From: CAVQNQ01 sp963714205
GTDB taxonomy: Bacteria > Acidobacteriota > Terriglobia > Bryobacterales > Bryobacteraceae
Assembly (NCBI GenBank): GCA_963714205.1
Contig: CAVQNQ010000003.1
Location: forward strand, 620,001-684,000
Length of the DNA stretch: 64,000 nucleotides
Reading direction: 5' to 3'
The notes beneath the pieces were generated by a model, which was not told the DNA's origin, made no database searches, and was given only the letters and a program-made list of their open reading frames with translations. Position 1 is the stretch's first letter; each line of letters begins with the position of its first letter. Below, piece after piece: positions 8,793 through 17,231 of the stretch. The position numbers and the translations under genes were made by a program.

Positions 8793-9974
8793 CTATCGAT
8801 GTCCACCACCGTGGCCGCCGCCACCACCGCCACCCCGACTGAATCCTCCCCCACCCGAAAAGCCTCCGCTCCGCGCGGGCCCGAGGCTCGAATATCCATG
8901 GTCGCTCTGCATCCGCGCCGCGCCGCCCTCCCGAACGCCGCCGAAAGCGCTACGGTTCTTCGCAGGCGCGCTCGGGGGGATCTGCCGATTGCCCATTCGC
9001 TCGGCTCCGGATTGGGGGTTGGCGCCTCGAGCCTGCGCCTGTCCGGCAGTTCCGCGCGATTGCAAACTTTGGCGCACGCTGCCTCGATAACGGTTAGCCA
9101 CGGCAGCGTTTGAATAGGGCACGCCCTCGCGATGCGAGGCATCGTGGGACCATGCACTGGTTCCATTCAAGCTGCCGATCCCGCGGGAGTTGAAATTGTA
9201 CCGGTGGATGAAGCTGTTATTGACAATAATGTTGCCGCCGCCCCAGCCGGGCTGCCACCCCCATCCGCCCCAGCCGCCCCAGCCTCCTCCGAAGTAAAAT
9301 CCCATCGGGATGCCGATACCGAAGCCGAAGTAGCCGGGCGGGTAAAACCAACTCGCATATGGATAATACAGAGGTGGCCCCCAGATGTACGCGGGATCGT
9401 AGTTCGGCAGGTAGATCACCTCTGGATTACTAGGCTCGATCTGGATGACCGGCTGCCCGGAGTCGTTGGTAGTGGTCACAGTTTGTTGGGTCGTCGAGGA
9501 CAATCTGCCTGCCTGCTGCGCCTTGAGCCGCATTCGCTGCACGGCGCCCATTACGTCGGCTTGCTGACTCAAAAACGCGTTGCCCAGATTTGTTGTCCAC
9601 GTAATGTCCTGATTCAATCGTTTGACGAGGTCCGGAAAAACCACTAAGGCCTGTATGCTAGGGTCCCAGTTTTGCTGCTCTGCCGCTTGGGTCAGAGCGG
9701 CGCCCGTGAGCCCCGGGTTTCGCTGGAGCCACTGTAAGGCTTGGACGAGTTCGAGCGGATAGGTAGACGCCACCAGGATCTGACTGATCAGCGGATCCGG
9801 GTAGAGCGCGACGGGCGCCACCAAATCGTCGAGCTGATCGGGCGCCAGCGCCTGGCCCGGAGGAGGAAGCTCCGGAGACTGTTGGGCAAGCAGCCGTGCG
9901 CCCTCCGGTGCAAGCAGCAGCATGGAACAGAGAACAACCCGCATGGGGAAGAACGAGAAACAGAAGCGCTTCAT
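8793..9974 (-). CDS. Exported DUF3300 protein with Gly-rich tail
   Basis: 393 residues: signal peptide (MKRFCFSFFPMRVVLCSMLL), DUF3300 domain at about residues 40-190 (LDDLVAPVALYPDPLISQILVASTYP, QALVVFPDLVKRLN), a Tyr/Trp/Gly-rich segment, and a C-terminal low-complexity tail of glycine, serine, arginine and histidine. It is probably an outer-surface or periplasmic protein of unknown role. ATG 9974 is chosen because the signal peptide starts there and GAGAGGA lies nine bases upstream; the frame stays open to 10295 without coding character. First gene of the DUF3300-DUF2950 pair. Confidence 0.88.
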   Translation of the reverse strand: MKRFCFSFFPMRVVLCSMLLLAPEGARLLAQQSPELPPPGQALAPDQLDDLVAPVALYPDPLISQILVASTYPLELVQALQWLQRNPGLTGAALTQAAEQQNWDPSIQALVVFPDLVKRLNQDITWTTNLGNAFLSQQADVMGAVQRMRLKAQQAGRLSSTTQQTVTTTNDSGQPVIQIEPSNPEVIYLPNYDPAYIWGPPLYYPYASWFYPPGYFGFGIGIPMGFYFGGGWGGWGGWGWQPGWGGGNIIVNNSFIHRYNFNSRGIGSLNGTSAWSHDASHREGVPYSNAAVANRYRGSVRQSLQSRGTAGQAQARGANPQSGAERMGNRQIPPSAPAKNRSAFGGVREGGAARMQSDHGYSSLGPARSGGFSGGGGFSRGGGGGGGHGGGHR

Positions 9975-9999
9975 AGATTCCGATCCTCTCGCGCGTGCA

Positions 10000-10362
10000 C
10001 TACTTCTTGAGACCTTCGCCGCCGGCCCGCAATTCCCGAACGGCTTGGAACCAGTCTTCGTCCGGTGATCCCACCGGGCAGCCTCTGGCCTGCCATAGCG
10101 AATGAGCCAACGCTGCGATGTCTTCGTGCCCAAAGTTCGCCACGCCGTGTTCATGCACAGCGTTCCGGCGCGCCTGCTCGGATTGCCGGTGAGCCTCTTG
10201 GGAGTGCTCGAGAGCTTGCCTGGAGCGCTCATGCCCGGTTTGGTGATCTTGCTTCTCATAGGCTTCCGCGGCGCTACGATGTGTGTGGGCCGCAATGTCG
10301 TGCAACTCGGCAGCTCGTTGATGGTTTTCGTAATGCGATCCGTGGTTATAGCGAGTAGACAT
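10000..10362 (-). CDS. His-rich helical protein with DUF2934-type C terminus
   Basis: 120 residues. The N-terminal two thirds is a His/Ala/Glu-rich probable helix with repeating spacing (HQRAAELHDIAAHTHRSAAEAYE). The C terminus carries the short DUF2934 pattern (IAALAHSLWQARGCPVGSPDEDW). Roles of both parts are unknown. ATG 10362 shares its A with the stop of the upstream small gene (TAATG), a strong sign of translational coupling. Confidence 0.75.
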   Translation of the reverse strand: MSTRYNHGSHYENHQRAAELHDIAAHTHRSAAEAYEKQDHQTGHERSRQALEHSQEAHRQSEQARRNAVHEHGVANFGHEDIAALAHSLWQARGCPVGSPDEDWFQAVRELRAGGEGLKK

Positions 10363-10559
10363 TAGAACGCACCTATCTTTCCTGACTTGGCGTGGGCTTC
10401 CCTTGCCAGCTTGTAAGCGTGATCCGAGTACTCCAGCGCTCTCTCCGCATGCCACCTTCCGGCTACGTCGTCCCCCTTTTCATTATGTTCCGCAGCCGTG
10501 CGATGGGCCTGCGCTGCAAGCTCGTGCTGTTCGGCGGCTTTTCGGTGGGTCTCGTGCAT
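10362..10559 (-). CDS. Small His/Ala-rich protein
   Basis: 65 residues, almost all one predicted amphipathic helix with regularly spaced histidines (HRKAAEQHELAAQAHRTAAEH). It is related in composition and spacing to the genes at 10000-10362 and 17016-17231. GAGGAAA upstream of the ATG at 10559 supports this start. Function unknown; such proteins are often found among general stress genes. Its stop is fused to the start of the next gene (TAATG). Confidence 0.72.
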   Translation of the reverse strand: MHETHRKAAEQHELAAQAHRTAAEHNEKGDDVAGRWHAERALEYSDHAYKLAREAHAKSGKIGAF

Positions 10560-10905
10560 CGTGTTTCCTCCTCTGGGAGCGTAGGCACCTCTACTTCCCA
10601 TGTGCACGAGGCGGACCAATCTCTCCGGAATTGGCAGCGTCTCTCCAGAATGGCCTCAGATCGCCGTGATCATAACGAGCTTCGAAGCCCAACACCGCTG
10701 GCTTTCCGGTGCGAACTCTGCACTCGCGACGGCAGATTCTGCACCTTCACAACCGGGCACCTCGATTGAGGGCATAAAACCACCGGAGGGTCGCGGCGCC
10801 TAAGAGCTTCCCTTACAACAAACGGTTGGCGCTGCGCGTGCACGAGTTCCTGCTTCGCGACGGCCTAGGGCAGTCGCGGCTGGATTCAACGCCAAAGGAG
10901 ATCGA
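10560..10905. other. Intergenic stretch without a convincing gene
   Basis: No frame in this 346-bp stretch shows recognisable protein similarity. It carries the upstream region of the small His-rich operon (minus strand) and, at its right end, AAAGGAG (10894-10900), a good ribosome-binding site for the truncated gene at 10906. No clear promoter was seen. Confidence 0.5.
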
Positions 10906-11010
10906 ATGCCTGAGCGAAACGCAGTAGTAGCTGTTTATGAAACGCAGAAGGTCACGATGGAAGGCACGCCCGCGCGTGCGGCGGAGTGCGAGGTACCGGA
11001 GCCGCCGTGA
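10906..11010 (+). pseudogene. Truncated N terminus of a general-stress-type protein
   Basis: The frame opens with MPERNAVVAVYETQ behind a strong AAAGGAG site, matching the start of small YflT-like/general stress proteins (typical start: ERNAVVAVYDSH). Similarity stops after about 14 codons (around base 10948), where the sequence becomes the opposite-strand glycosyltransferase fragment. The remaining 20 codons to the TGA at 11008 are read-through. So a gene start with intact translation signals has lost its body at a sharp junction. Confidence 0.65.
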
Positions 11011-11446
11011 TGGATAACCGCGGCGGTACGCGGGAACAGCCAGTCGTGCGGCGTGTCGCTGATGGCGAGAAAGTTGTCTGGAAGCGCCTTCGGATCGATG
11101 CCGCTCCAGCCGGGATGGAACAGTGCGGTCGGCCGGTCATCGCCTCAATCAGCACATCCAGCAGCCGCGCGTTGTCGAAGCCGGTCATGCTGCCGAAGCC
11201 GATGTAAATCGGGGCTTCTCCGGCGGCGAGGAAGTTCGCCAGTGCTGGCGGCGGCATCCAGGCAGGGCTCGGCGCCAGCCACTGTCCGCACAGGTGCACG
11301 TTGGCCGGCCAGTCGGCAGGCGTGGGCAACAGGTTGGGCGAGACGCCATAAACCATCGCGGGATCCGTCCATACCGTCTTGCGCGGCGGCAGTTTGAACA
11401 TCGCACGCGCCGCGTTGGTCTTGTCACGGAATGCTTTCCACAGCAG
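10946..11446 (-). pseudogene. GT1-family glycosyltransferase fragment, frameshifted
   Basis: The minus strand encodes the middle and C-terminal domain of a GT1/sterol-glucosyltransferase-like enzyme: WKAFRDKTNAARAMFKLPP, then PIYIGFGSMTGFDNARLLD, then after a frame change near 11133 PTALFHPGWSGIDPK and the donor-binding HHGGSGTSHSAARAGVPS. The N-terminal acceptor domain is missing; at its upstream edge (about 11446) it is fused to an M1 peptidase fragment, and at its downstream edge (about 10946) to a stress-protein start. It cannot make a functional enzyme. Confidence 0.75.
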
Positions 11447-11847
11447 AGCGGGTTGGCCAGCGCGATCACCAGCATCTCTCCCTTGCGCTCGAACCACTGC
11501 GGAATCTTACCCTCTTCTACGCTGCTGATTTCCAGGCCGCTCGCGTCCAGTTCCAGCGCGGCAACCGGCTCATCCGACAGACTGTGAAAACGCAGCGTCG
11601 CTTCCCCGGCGAGCTGCCGCCGGCTCAAATCGGACTGCAGGGCCACGTCGTAATGCTCGACGGTGTAGAGCCGGGGAGCGGGAGCAGCCGCTAGCGGAAT
11701 GCACCCGGTCGCGGCGGCGGAGACAGCAATTCGCAGCGCCAAGCTCCTGATGTACCTGCGCCAGCCTGTCCTGCGCAATACCTTCGCACCTCTCTTCGGA
11801 TTGTACGCCACGCCGAAAAACAGCCACTCGACCCCTCCTCGTTGCAT
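11447..11847 (-). pseudogene. N-terminal fragment of an M1-family aminopeptidase
   Basis: The frame from 11847 has a hydrophobic export-like segment (RSLALRIAVSAAATGCIPLA) followed by the start of a peptidase M1 N-terminal domain (YTVEHYDVALQSDLSRRQLAG, EATLRFHSL). It ends abruptly near ALANPL at about 11447, where a glycosyltransferase begins in another frame. The catalytic HEXXH domain is absent. The frame continues to 11185 only as noise over the glycosyltransferase. Confidence 0.7.
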
Positions 11848-11913
11848 CTGGAGAATCCGACTGGCTGCTCCGGGAGAGGCCTGGTCGCGCCGGGGAAGCG
11901 ACTGATTTCCTTG

Positions 11914-13089
11914 TTACCGCGGGTTAATCAGGCGGCCGATAAAGAGGACGACTCCAGCGCGCGTGTCGCGGATCAGGAAGATGAACGGGTGATCGGCGCG
12001 GAAGACAACAACCTGTTCGGGCATACGCATGGCAGTCGCGCGCATGGTGATGCCGGTGGCCGCGGCGGCTTCGGTGCCCTGCTCTGAAACATCGACGAAA
12101 GCCTTGTGGACGACCTCGGAGATCGCGAGGCCGCGCTTCGGGTCGATGCCTGAGAAGTCGGCCTTGTCGCTGAAGGCTGTAGGCATGCCCATGGTCGAGA
12201 GCTCTTTGCGGAGCGAGAACTCCGATTCGGCGCGGAACTTCGGCAGGCTAACCTGCACGTTCCGAGTGGCGAGATTGCCGAGCCAGCCGGTCAGATGTTC
12301 AAATGTCAGCGACTTCTCGAGGTCGGGAAGGCCAGTGCGGGTAGTCGGGAGCAGGACGTCGAAAGCGATTCCGGTGCCGGCGTAGCGCATTTCTAGAATC
12401 TGGGAGGACGGCGTTTCGGCGTAGCCGAAATGCGAGGTCTGGTTCATGAAGTTGGCCTCGATGGTCGCGCCGGTCGCCAGGGTGAAAGGTGCGGGCTGTG
12501 TGCGCGAGGTGACGAACGGGTCCTGCCATTTGCCGTAGAAGTAGATAGCGCTGGTGAGGACAAGGCGGGTATGAGCATCGAGGGAGCCGGCAGGAAGCAG
12601 GTCCTTGCTCTTGCCTTTGGTGTGGTCTTTGGTCCAGGCGTTGATCTGGGATCGCGCGGCTTCGGGATTTGCGATGAAATCGAGAGGTCTGATAGGGGCT
12701 TGGTAGTTGCTGGTGAGCGTGTTCTCGAAGGCCGCCTGGATGGCGAGGCCTTTTTGCACCCAGAGTCCGTTCGCGGTGTATAGTTCGTTGCCTCCAGTGT
12801 TGCCGGCCTTGTTGAGGTCAGCGAGCAGGGATCCAAGGGCTGAATCGTAGGCGGGGTCGTAATGGAGGTATAGGACGGATTGCATTTCCTCGGCAGTCTG
12901 GCCGCGGGCCCCGGCAAGGGCCATGGAGAGCGCAGTCGCGATATTGAAGGGGGACAGGATCAGGTTCGCGTCGCCTGGCGAGAGTTGTTTGTAGGAGGCG
13001 GTGGTGAAGGCGTTCATCGCGGGCGTTATATGAGAGTCGGCGCCCGGCAGCGCGGCGGCGAGCAGGATCGGCAGAACAAAGCGTTTCAT
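11914..13089 (-). CDS. Exported serpin (serine protease inhibitor)
   Basis: 391 residues with a signal peptide (MKRFVLPILLAAALPGAD) and a full serpin fold: LSPFNIATALSMALAGARGQT, TSAIYFYGKWQDPF, and the C-terminal HPFIFLIRDTRAGVVLFIGRL. The hinge GTEAAAATG has the small residues at P12-P9 that mark inhibitory serpins, so loop insertion and suicide inhibition should be possible. The loop after the hinge is slightly longer than in antitrypsin-like proteins, so the P1 residue cannot be fixed by eye. It would act in the periplasm or outside the cell. GAGG precedes the ATG. Single gene, no protease neighbour. Confidence 0.9.
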   Translation of the reverse strand: MKRFVLPILLAAALPGADSHITPAMNAFTTASYKQLSPGDANLILSPFNIATALSMALAGARGQTAEEMQSVLYLHYDPAYDSALGSLLADLNKAGNTGGNELYTANGLWVQKGLAIQAAFENTLTSNYQAPIRPLDFIANPEAARSQINAWTKDHTKGKSKDLLPAGSLDAHTRLVLTSAIYFYGKWQDPFVTSRTQPAPFTLATGATIEANFMNQTSHFGYAETPSSQILEMRYAGTGIAFDVLLPTTRTGLPDLEKSLTFEHLTGWLGNLATRNVQVSLPKFRAESEFSLRKELSTMGMPTAFSDKADFSGIDPKRGLAISEVVHKAFVDVSEQGTEAAAATGITMRATAMRMPEQVVVFRADHPFIFLIRDTRAGVVLFIGRLINPR

Positions 13090-13119
13090 AGGGCCTCACA
13101 TTCATAGTGTCACGCTATT

Positions 13120-13311
13120 GTGAAAAACCTAGTCGCCATCGGAAAGCAGCTGCGACTCCTGCCACCCGGAGCTGGCGCCCTCCGGCTAATCATCGAAGAA
13201 GCAGGTGGAGTGTTCTTCGCACTCGACGGCTCGCGGCGAATCGACAAGGGCACCGCCATTGGGTGCGCGCCGGGCATGGTGAATGAAGTTCGTCGGGCCT
13301 TCGGCATCTGA
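13120..13311 (+). pseudogene. C-terminal remnant of an inositol-monophosphatase-type enzyme
   Basis: From about 13175 on, the peptide ALRLIIEEAGGVFFALDG and the tail GTAIGCAPGMVNEVRRAFG match the C-terminal domain of IMPase/histidinol-phosphate phosphatase proteins. The N-terminal metal-binding domain is absent and the first 17 codons are unrelated. A GTG at 13120 opens the frame but has no ribosome-binding site. It is a truncated remnant between the serpin and the PHP gene. Confidence 0.7.
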
Positions 13312-13347
13312 GTGACCAAGCTGGCGATACCCCATTGAATAGAATGT

Positions 13348-14232
13348 TTAACACTTTGGGATCAGCCCAGCGCTGGACGCCTGAGACGCTTGCATGGCAG
13401 AGCCGAATTTGTGGGGCACAGGAGAGCCGCCCCAGCGCACGGAATTGGTCATCTCTTTCGCGAAAATCACCGCGGTCACTCCCGGCACTGCCAGGGCCAG
13501 CGGGAAAAGGCAGCGCGTCCAGCCTCGCTCCCGCATCATGCTCATGCCGATTTCGTAGACGACTTGCGTCAGTTTCCGGTAGCTGCCGTGTGCCCCATGC
13601 ACGATTCCCCTGCCCAGCCGCAGTCCGGCCAGAAATTCCCGGGCGTTTCGCGCTCCCGGCACTTCGGTATAGGTTGATCCCAGGGTAGCGTAGGTGTGCG
13701 AGTCGCTGCCCCCCAAAGGCGCTTGGCGGTGTTCGGCGGCCAGCCGCGTGGCCAGCCCATTCGAGCGCGCGGGCATGTGGCCGTTACGCGTCTCTACACC
13801 CGGGAAGGCCTCGCCGAAGAGATGAAAGTCCTCCGCCGTGCGGCGTCCAGTGAGCGCCGAAAAGGCATGATTGATGCTGAAGAACAGGCGCTGCTCGAAA
13901 AAGTAGTGAACCAGCCGGATCAGGTCGTCCCGACGCTGTTCGATGGGTGACTGATGGCGTTCCTGCAGACCGTAGACGCCGACATGGATGCGGGTGCCGC
14001 TTGGCAGGCGACAGGAGACTTCCTCGCCCAGGAAGAAGTCGGGCATCGAACCCAGACAGTCGACTGACCCGATGGAATCGTGGTCGGTAACCGTCACCAG
14101 ATCCATGCCGCGGGCTTTCAGCGTACGGTACGTTTCCAGCGGTTCGTTGTAGCTCTCACGGCAGATGCGCCGCAGCCACGGGACATTGCACATGCCCGAC
14201 GCGCGGGTATGCACATGGAGGTCGCATCGCAT
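13348..14232 (-). CDS. PHP-domain phosphoesterase-like protein
   Basis: 294 residues beginning directly with the PHP metal motif DLHVHTRASG, then VTVTDHDSIGSVD, SINHAFSAL and GGSDSHTYATLGSTYTEV; these supply the His/Asp ligands of a polynuclear metal site. PHP proteins hydrolyse phosphoesters; the substrate is not predictable here. About residues 230-265 contain a hydrophobic stretch that may be a membrane anchor. No close partner gene. Confidence 0.85.
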   Translation of the reverse strand: MRCDLHVHTRASGMCNVPWLRRICRESYNEPLETYRTLKARGMDLVTVTDHDSIGSVDCLGSMPDFFLGEEVSCRLPSGTRIHVGVYGLQERHQSPIEQRRDDLIRLVHYFFEQRLFFSINHAFSALTGRRTAEDFHLFGEAFPGVETRNGHMPARSNGLATRLAAEHRQAPLGGSDSHTYATLGSTYTEVPGARNAREFLAGLRLGRGIVHGAHGSYRKLTQVVYEIGMSMMRERGWTRCLFPLALAVPGVTAVIFAKEMTNSVRWGGSPVPHKFGSAMQASQASSAGLIPKC

Positions 14233-14559
14233 GCCCTCAACGTACGGCCCGTGTTGTTACGGCTTCGTAAGAGCTATGCGAATCTTCGGTAAATCCGCAC
14301 CGGCAGAATTTGCGTTTCAGACTTTTTTTTAGGCATTTGCGACGCGTTCTCCGGCGCCCCGGTCGCCGCCAAGAAAGATCCCTCGAAGGACAGACCAAAC
14401 ATGGAGTGCGCCCGCGGGTGGATTCATAATGGAGGGAGTGAAGTGGGACGGAAGCCCTTCCCTGCTCAGCAGGCCGAATCGTGACGCTTGAGATGAATTT
14501 CTTTCGAACAGGAGAGATGCTGTACACTGGCTCTGATTTCGAAGTAAAAAGGCTTTCCC
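14233..14559. other. Divergent intergenic region
   Basis: Lies between the divergent PHP and saccharopine-dehydrogenase-like genes. It has a run of eight T (near 14325) and AAAAAGG just before the ATG at 14560. No convincing promoter pair or protein-coding remnant was seen. Confidence 0.45.
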
Positions 14560-15720
14560 ATGAAAGTTCTCTGCCTTGGCGGCGCCGGCCGCATCTGCCG
14601 TGAAGCGATTCTCGACCTCGTGCAATTCTCGGATGCCACGCGGATCACGGTGGCCGATGTCAATGAAGCCGCAGGCCGCGAAGTGGTCGAGCGACTCAAC
14701 GATCCCCGCGTGGATTTCGTGCGGGTCGATGTGCAGCAAGGCGCAGACGCGGTCTCCAAAATGGGCGGCTTCGACGTGGTGATGGATGGCACGACCATCG
14801 CCCTCAACGGCCTCTCTACCGCCTGTATCGCCGAAGCGGGCTGCCACGGCATCAATCTCAACGGCTTTGGCGAGGAAGACGCCAGTGACGCGGTGTTCAA
14901 GCGGCACGGCAAGACCTGCGTGCCCGGCTTTGGCATGACGCCCGGCACCACGCAGATGATGGTCATGCGCGCCGCCGCAATGCTGGACATCGTCGAGATC
15001 GTGCGCGTCAGCCACGGTGCCTACCGCCCCATCGCCTTCAGCGCCTCCATCACGGAAACCACCACCTACGAATACGACCCCAAGCTGCCCAGCCGGGTGG
15101 TGTTCGAGGATGGCGAGTTCAAGCAGGTGCCGCCGTTTGCACGCGCTCGCGACATCGCCTTGCCCGAGCCTTACGGCACCGCCCCTCAGTACATCATCCC
15201 GCACGCCGAGACCAAGACGCTCGCCCGGAACCTGGCCGGGAAGGGTGTCCGGCTGATCGAGGTCCGGGGCACCTGGCCGCAGCCGAACATGCAACTAGTC
15301 CGCGCACTTTACGAATGGGGCTTCCTGCGCAACGACCCGATCAGGCTGAACGGCGTCGAGTTTGGCATCATGCAAGCCATCGGCGCCTACCTGATGCAGT
15401 CCCGGGAAGGCCGGGAAACCAGGCTCTATGGCTATGCTTTGCACGTCGAGGTGGAGGGCACCCGTGGCGGCAAACGTCGTCGTCACACGCTATGGCACAC
15501 CCACCCGCCCTCCGATGGCTCGGTGCCGGACTGGGCGGGGCTGCGAGCCTATACGCGCAACGTTGCCATCCCCATGAGCATCGGCGCGCAGATGTTGGGC
15601 AAGGGCCTGGTGAAAACCGCCGGCGTTCTCACGCCCGAGGAAGCATTCGATCCGGAGGCCGTGTTCGCCGAACTGGCAAAGCGCCAAATCCTGGTTCACA
15701 GCCGGATCGAAGAACTCTGA
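14560..15720 (+). CDS. Saccharopine dehydrogenase-like oxidoreductase
   Basis: 386 residues with an N-terminal Rossmann fold (MKVLCLGGAGRICREA, ITVADVNEAAG) and a C-terminal domain typical of the Lys9/saccharopine-dehydrogenase superfamily (CVPGFGMTPGTTQMMVMRAA, GYALHVEVEGTRGGK). The true substrate is unknown; many bacterial members are not lysine enzymes. ATG 14560 is preceded by AAAAAGG. It stands alone between divergent and convergent neighbours. Confidence 0.85.
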   Translation: MKVLCLGGAGRICREAILDLVQFSDATRITVADVNEAAGREVVERLNDPRVDFVRVDVQQGADAVSKMGGFDVVMDGTTIALNGLSTACIAEAGCHGINLNGFGEEDASDAVFKRHGKTCVPGFGMTPGTTQMMVMRAAAMLDIVEIVRVSHGAYRPIAFSASITETTTYEYDPKLPSRVVFEDGEFKQVPPFARARDIALPEPYGTAPQYIIPHAETKTLARNLAGKGVRLIEVRGTWPQPNMQLVRALYEWGFLRNDPIRLNGVEFGIMQAIGAYLMQSREGRETRLYGYALHVEVEGTRGGKRRRHTLWHTHPPSDGSVPDWAGLRAYTRNVAIPMSIGAQMLGKGLVKTAGVLTPEEAFDPEAVFAELAKRQILVHSRIEEL

Positions 15721-15792
15721 GCCTGCAGGCAAGTCCACGGGGAGGCAGGACCAGACGGCCGATCAGGACGAGATAACAGATCGGCAACCTGT

Positions 15793-16335
15793 CTACGACT
15801 GCGATCCAGTGCCGGATAGAATGGGTTTCGCTTTGTCATCGTTTCGCCCGACGCTTCGGCTGGCAACAGAGGTGCCGGAAGTCGCTGTACGCTCCATAAA
15901 CGTATTCATATATTGGCGGAAGCCGGCATGCATAATCTTGGTCCGGTCGTTCAGCCACATAGCGCTAAAGGCGGGGCGCTGGGCGACCTCGGCCATGTTA
16001 GTCACCCACGAGTAGAAGTAATCGTCGGTTAATTCGCCTTTCAAATGACTGAACCAGGCGATCTCGAACACGCTAAGCTGCATCAGATTATAATAGTCGC
16101 CACGAATACCCTCAGGCCGGGTCCCGGCCGGGATACCCAGGCCCTGGGTAGCCAAGGTTGGATCCTCCACCACCATCTTCCGTAGCTCCAACTGGAGCTT
16201 TACGAGTTCGCTGAAATTCGTCACGTATTGGGCGGTCCGCCACCCCCGAAACTGCAAGGCCGCGTAGATCAGCCCGCCAGCGACGGCCAAAGCAGACACG
16301 ACCTGAACCATTAGCTGAAACACTGCGTTGTTCAT
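15793..16335 (-). CDS. Single-pass membrane protein, DUF6082/DUF4760-like
   Basis: 180 residues: one N-terminal membrane helix (FQLMVQVVSALAVAGGLIYAA) then a soluble part with FRGWRTAQYVTNFSELVKLQ and WFSHLKGELTDDYFYSWV. The layout resembles small bacterial proteins grouped as DUF6082 or DUF4760; function unknown. The C-terminal 25 residues look disordered. No operon partner. Confidence 0.6.
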   Translation of the reverse strand: MNNAVFQLMVQVVSALAVAGGLIYAALQFRGWRTAQYVTNFSELVKLQLELRKMVVEDPTLATQGLGIPAGTRPEGIRGDYYNLMQLSVFEIAWFSHLKGELTDDYFYSWVTNMAEVAQRPAFSAMWLNDRTKIMHAGFRQYMNTFMERTATSGTSVASRSVGRNDDKAKPILSGTGSQS

Positions 16336-16462
16336 GGAGAGTCCATTCTTTCCCTCAAATAAGGTTGCCCCTATCGCTCGATGACGACTGACCCGCCAGC
16401 CGGCAACTAGATGGCCGACTTCCGACTCCTGTGCTTTGCAACAGACCGTCCGTCAGGGTACC

Positions 16463-16933
16463 CTACTCATTTTCGGAAAATCGAGCGCCCGGCCTTTTTT
16501 CCTGCTCATGGACGAAGTCCAGAATATCGTATTGCCGACGCGCGCGATCCGGAAAGAAGCTATCCACCGCACTCTGCTCGTCTGTGAAAACTTCAAAAAC
16601 CGCGTCCAGCTTTGCCAAAACCATCAGATTCACATGGAGCGGGCTGAGGTTAAGCAGCTTCAGTACCCCACCGGACCTCATGATCCGGGCGTAACAGAAG
16701 ACTAAGGTGCCCAGCCCGTCAGCGTCAATCTCCGTCGTTCCGGCCAAGTTGAGGATGATGTTCACGACCTTTGCTGCCGTAAGCGCAACTATCGCACTAC
16801 GCAGGGCCGCTTCTGAAGGGCCTTCTATCAGGGGTCCTTGCAAATCAAGAATCCGAATTCCGTCGTTTCCGCGCTGATGGATTTGGAGATCCACGACTGT
16901 TCGCCGAGTTGCTCTTCCTTCCTCTGATACCAC
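16463..16933 (-). CDS. STAS-domain protein, anti-sigma antagonist type
   Basis: 156 residues with a STAS domain at roughly 15-115 (IRILDLQGPLIEGPSEAALR, EIDADGLGTLVFCYARI). In SpoIIAA-type antagonists the loop reads DSSG and its first Ser is phosphorylated; here it reads DADG, so the phosphorylatable residue is lost and an acidic residue follows. The protein may be constitutively in one state or have a structural role. It starts at GTG 16933. A short disordered tail follows the domain. No RsbW-like kinase is adjacent. Confidence 0.82.
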   Translation of the reverse strand: MVSEEGRATRRTVVDLQIHQRGNDGIRILDLQGPLIEGPSEAALRSAIVALTAAKVVNIILNLAGTTEIDADGLGTLVFCYARIMRSGGVLKLLNLSPLHVNLMVLAKLDAVFEVFTDEQSAVDSFFPDRARRQYDILDFVHEQEKRPGARFSENE

Positions 16934-17015
16934 ACCATCACGCGAAAAACAAAGCTGGCGCTTGAGTTCGGGGGACTGCTCTGTACAATCAAGCTCTTCT
17001 CAATGAGCCTGCAAC

Positions 17016-17231
17016 TTACTCTAGAGGTGCGTAAAGGATGATGTAATCCTCGGCCGCTTCCGCAGCATAGTGCGCTGCACGTTCCTGATGCCCGCGGGCC
17101 AGATGTGCATGATGAGCTGCCGTCTCATGCTTTCCTTCCTCGTGGAGCTTGGCGGCTTCCTTGTGGTGCCGTGCCGCGTGCTCGTGATGCTCTGCTGCCT
17201 TGCGATGATTCTCTGCTGCCTTGTTCGCCAT
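17016..17231 (-). CDS. Small His/Ala/Glu-rich helical protein
   Basis: 71 residues dominated by repeats such as HRKAAEHHEHAARHHKEAAK with histidines at helical spacing. GGAGG seven bases before the ATG at 17231 fixes the start. It belongs with the two small His-rich proteins at 10000-10559. Function unknown; possible metal or acid buffering is only a guess from composition. Confidence 0.72.
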   Translation of the reverse strand: MANKAAENHRKAAEHHEHAARHHKEAAKLHEEGKHETAAHHAHLARGHQERAAHYAAEAAEDYIILYAPLE

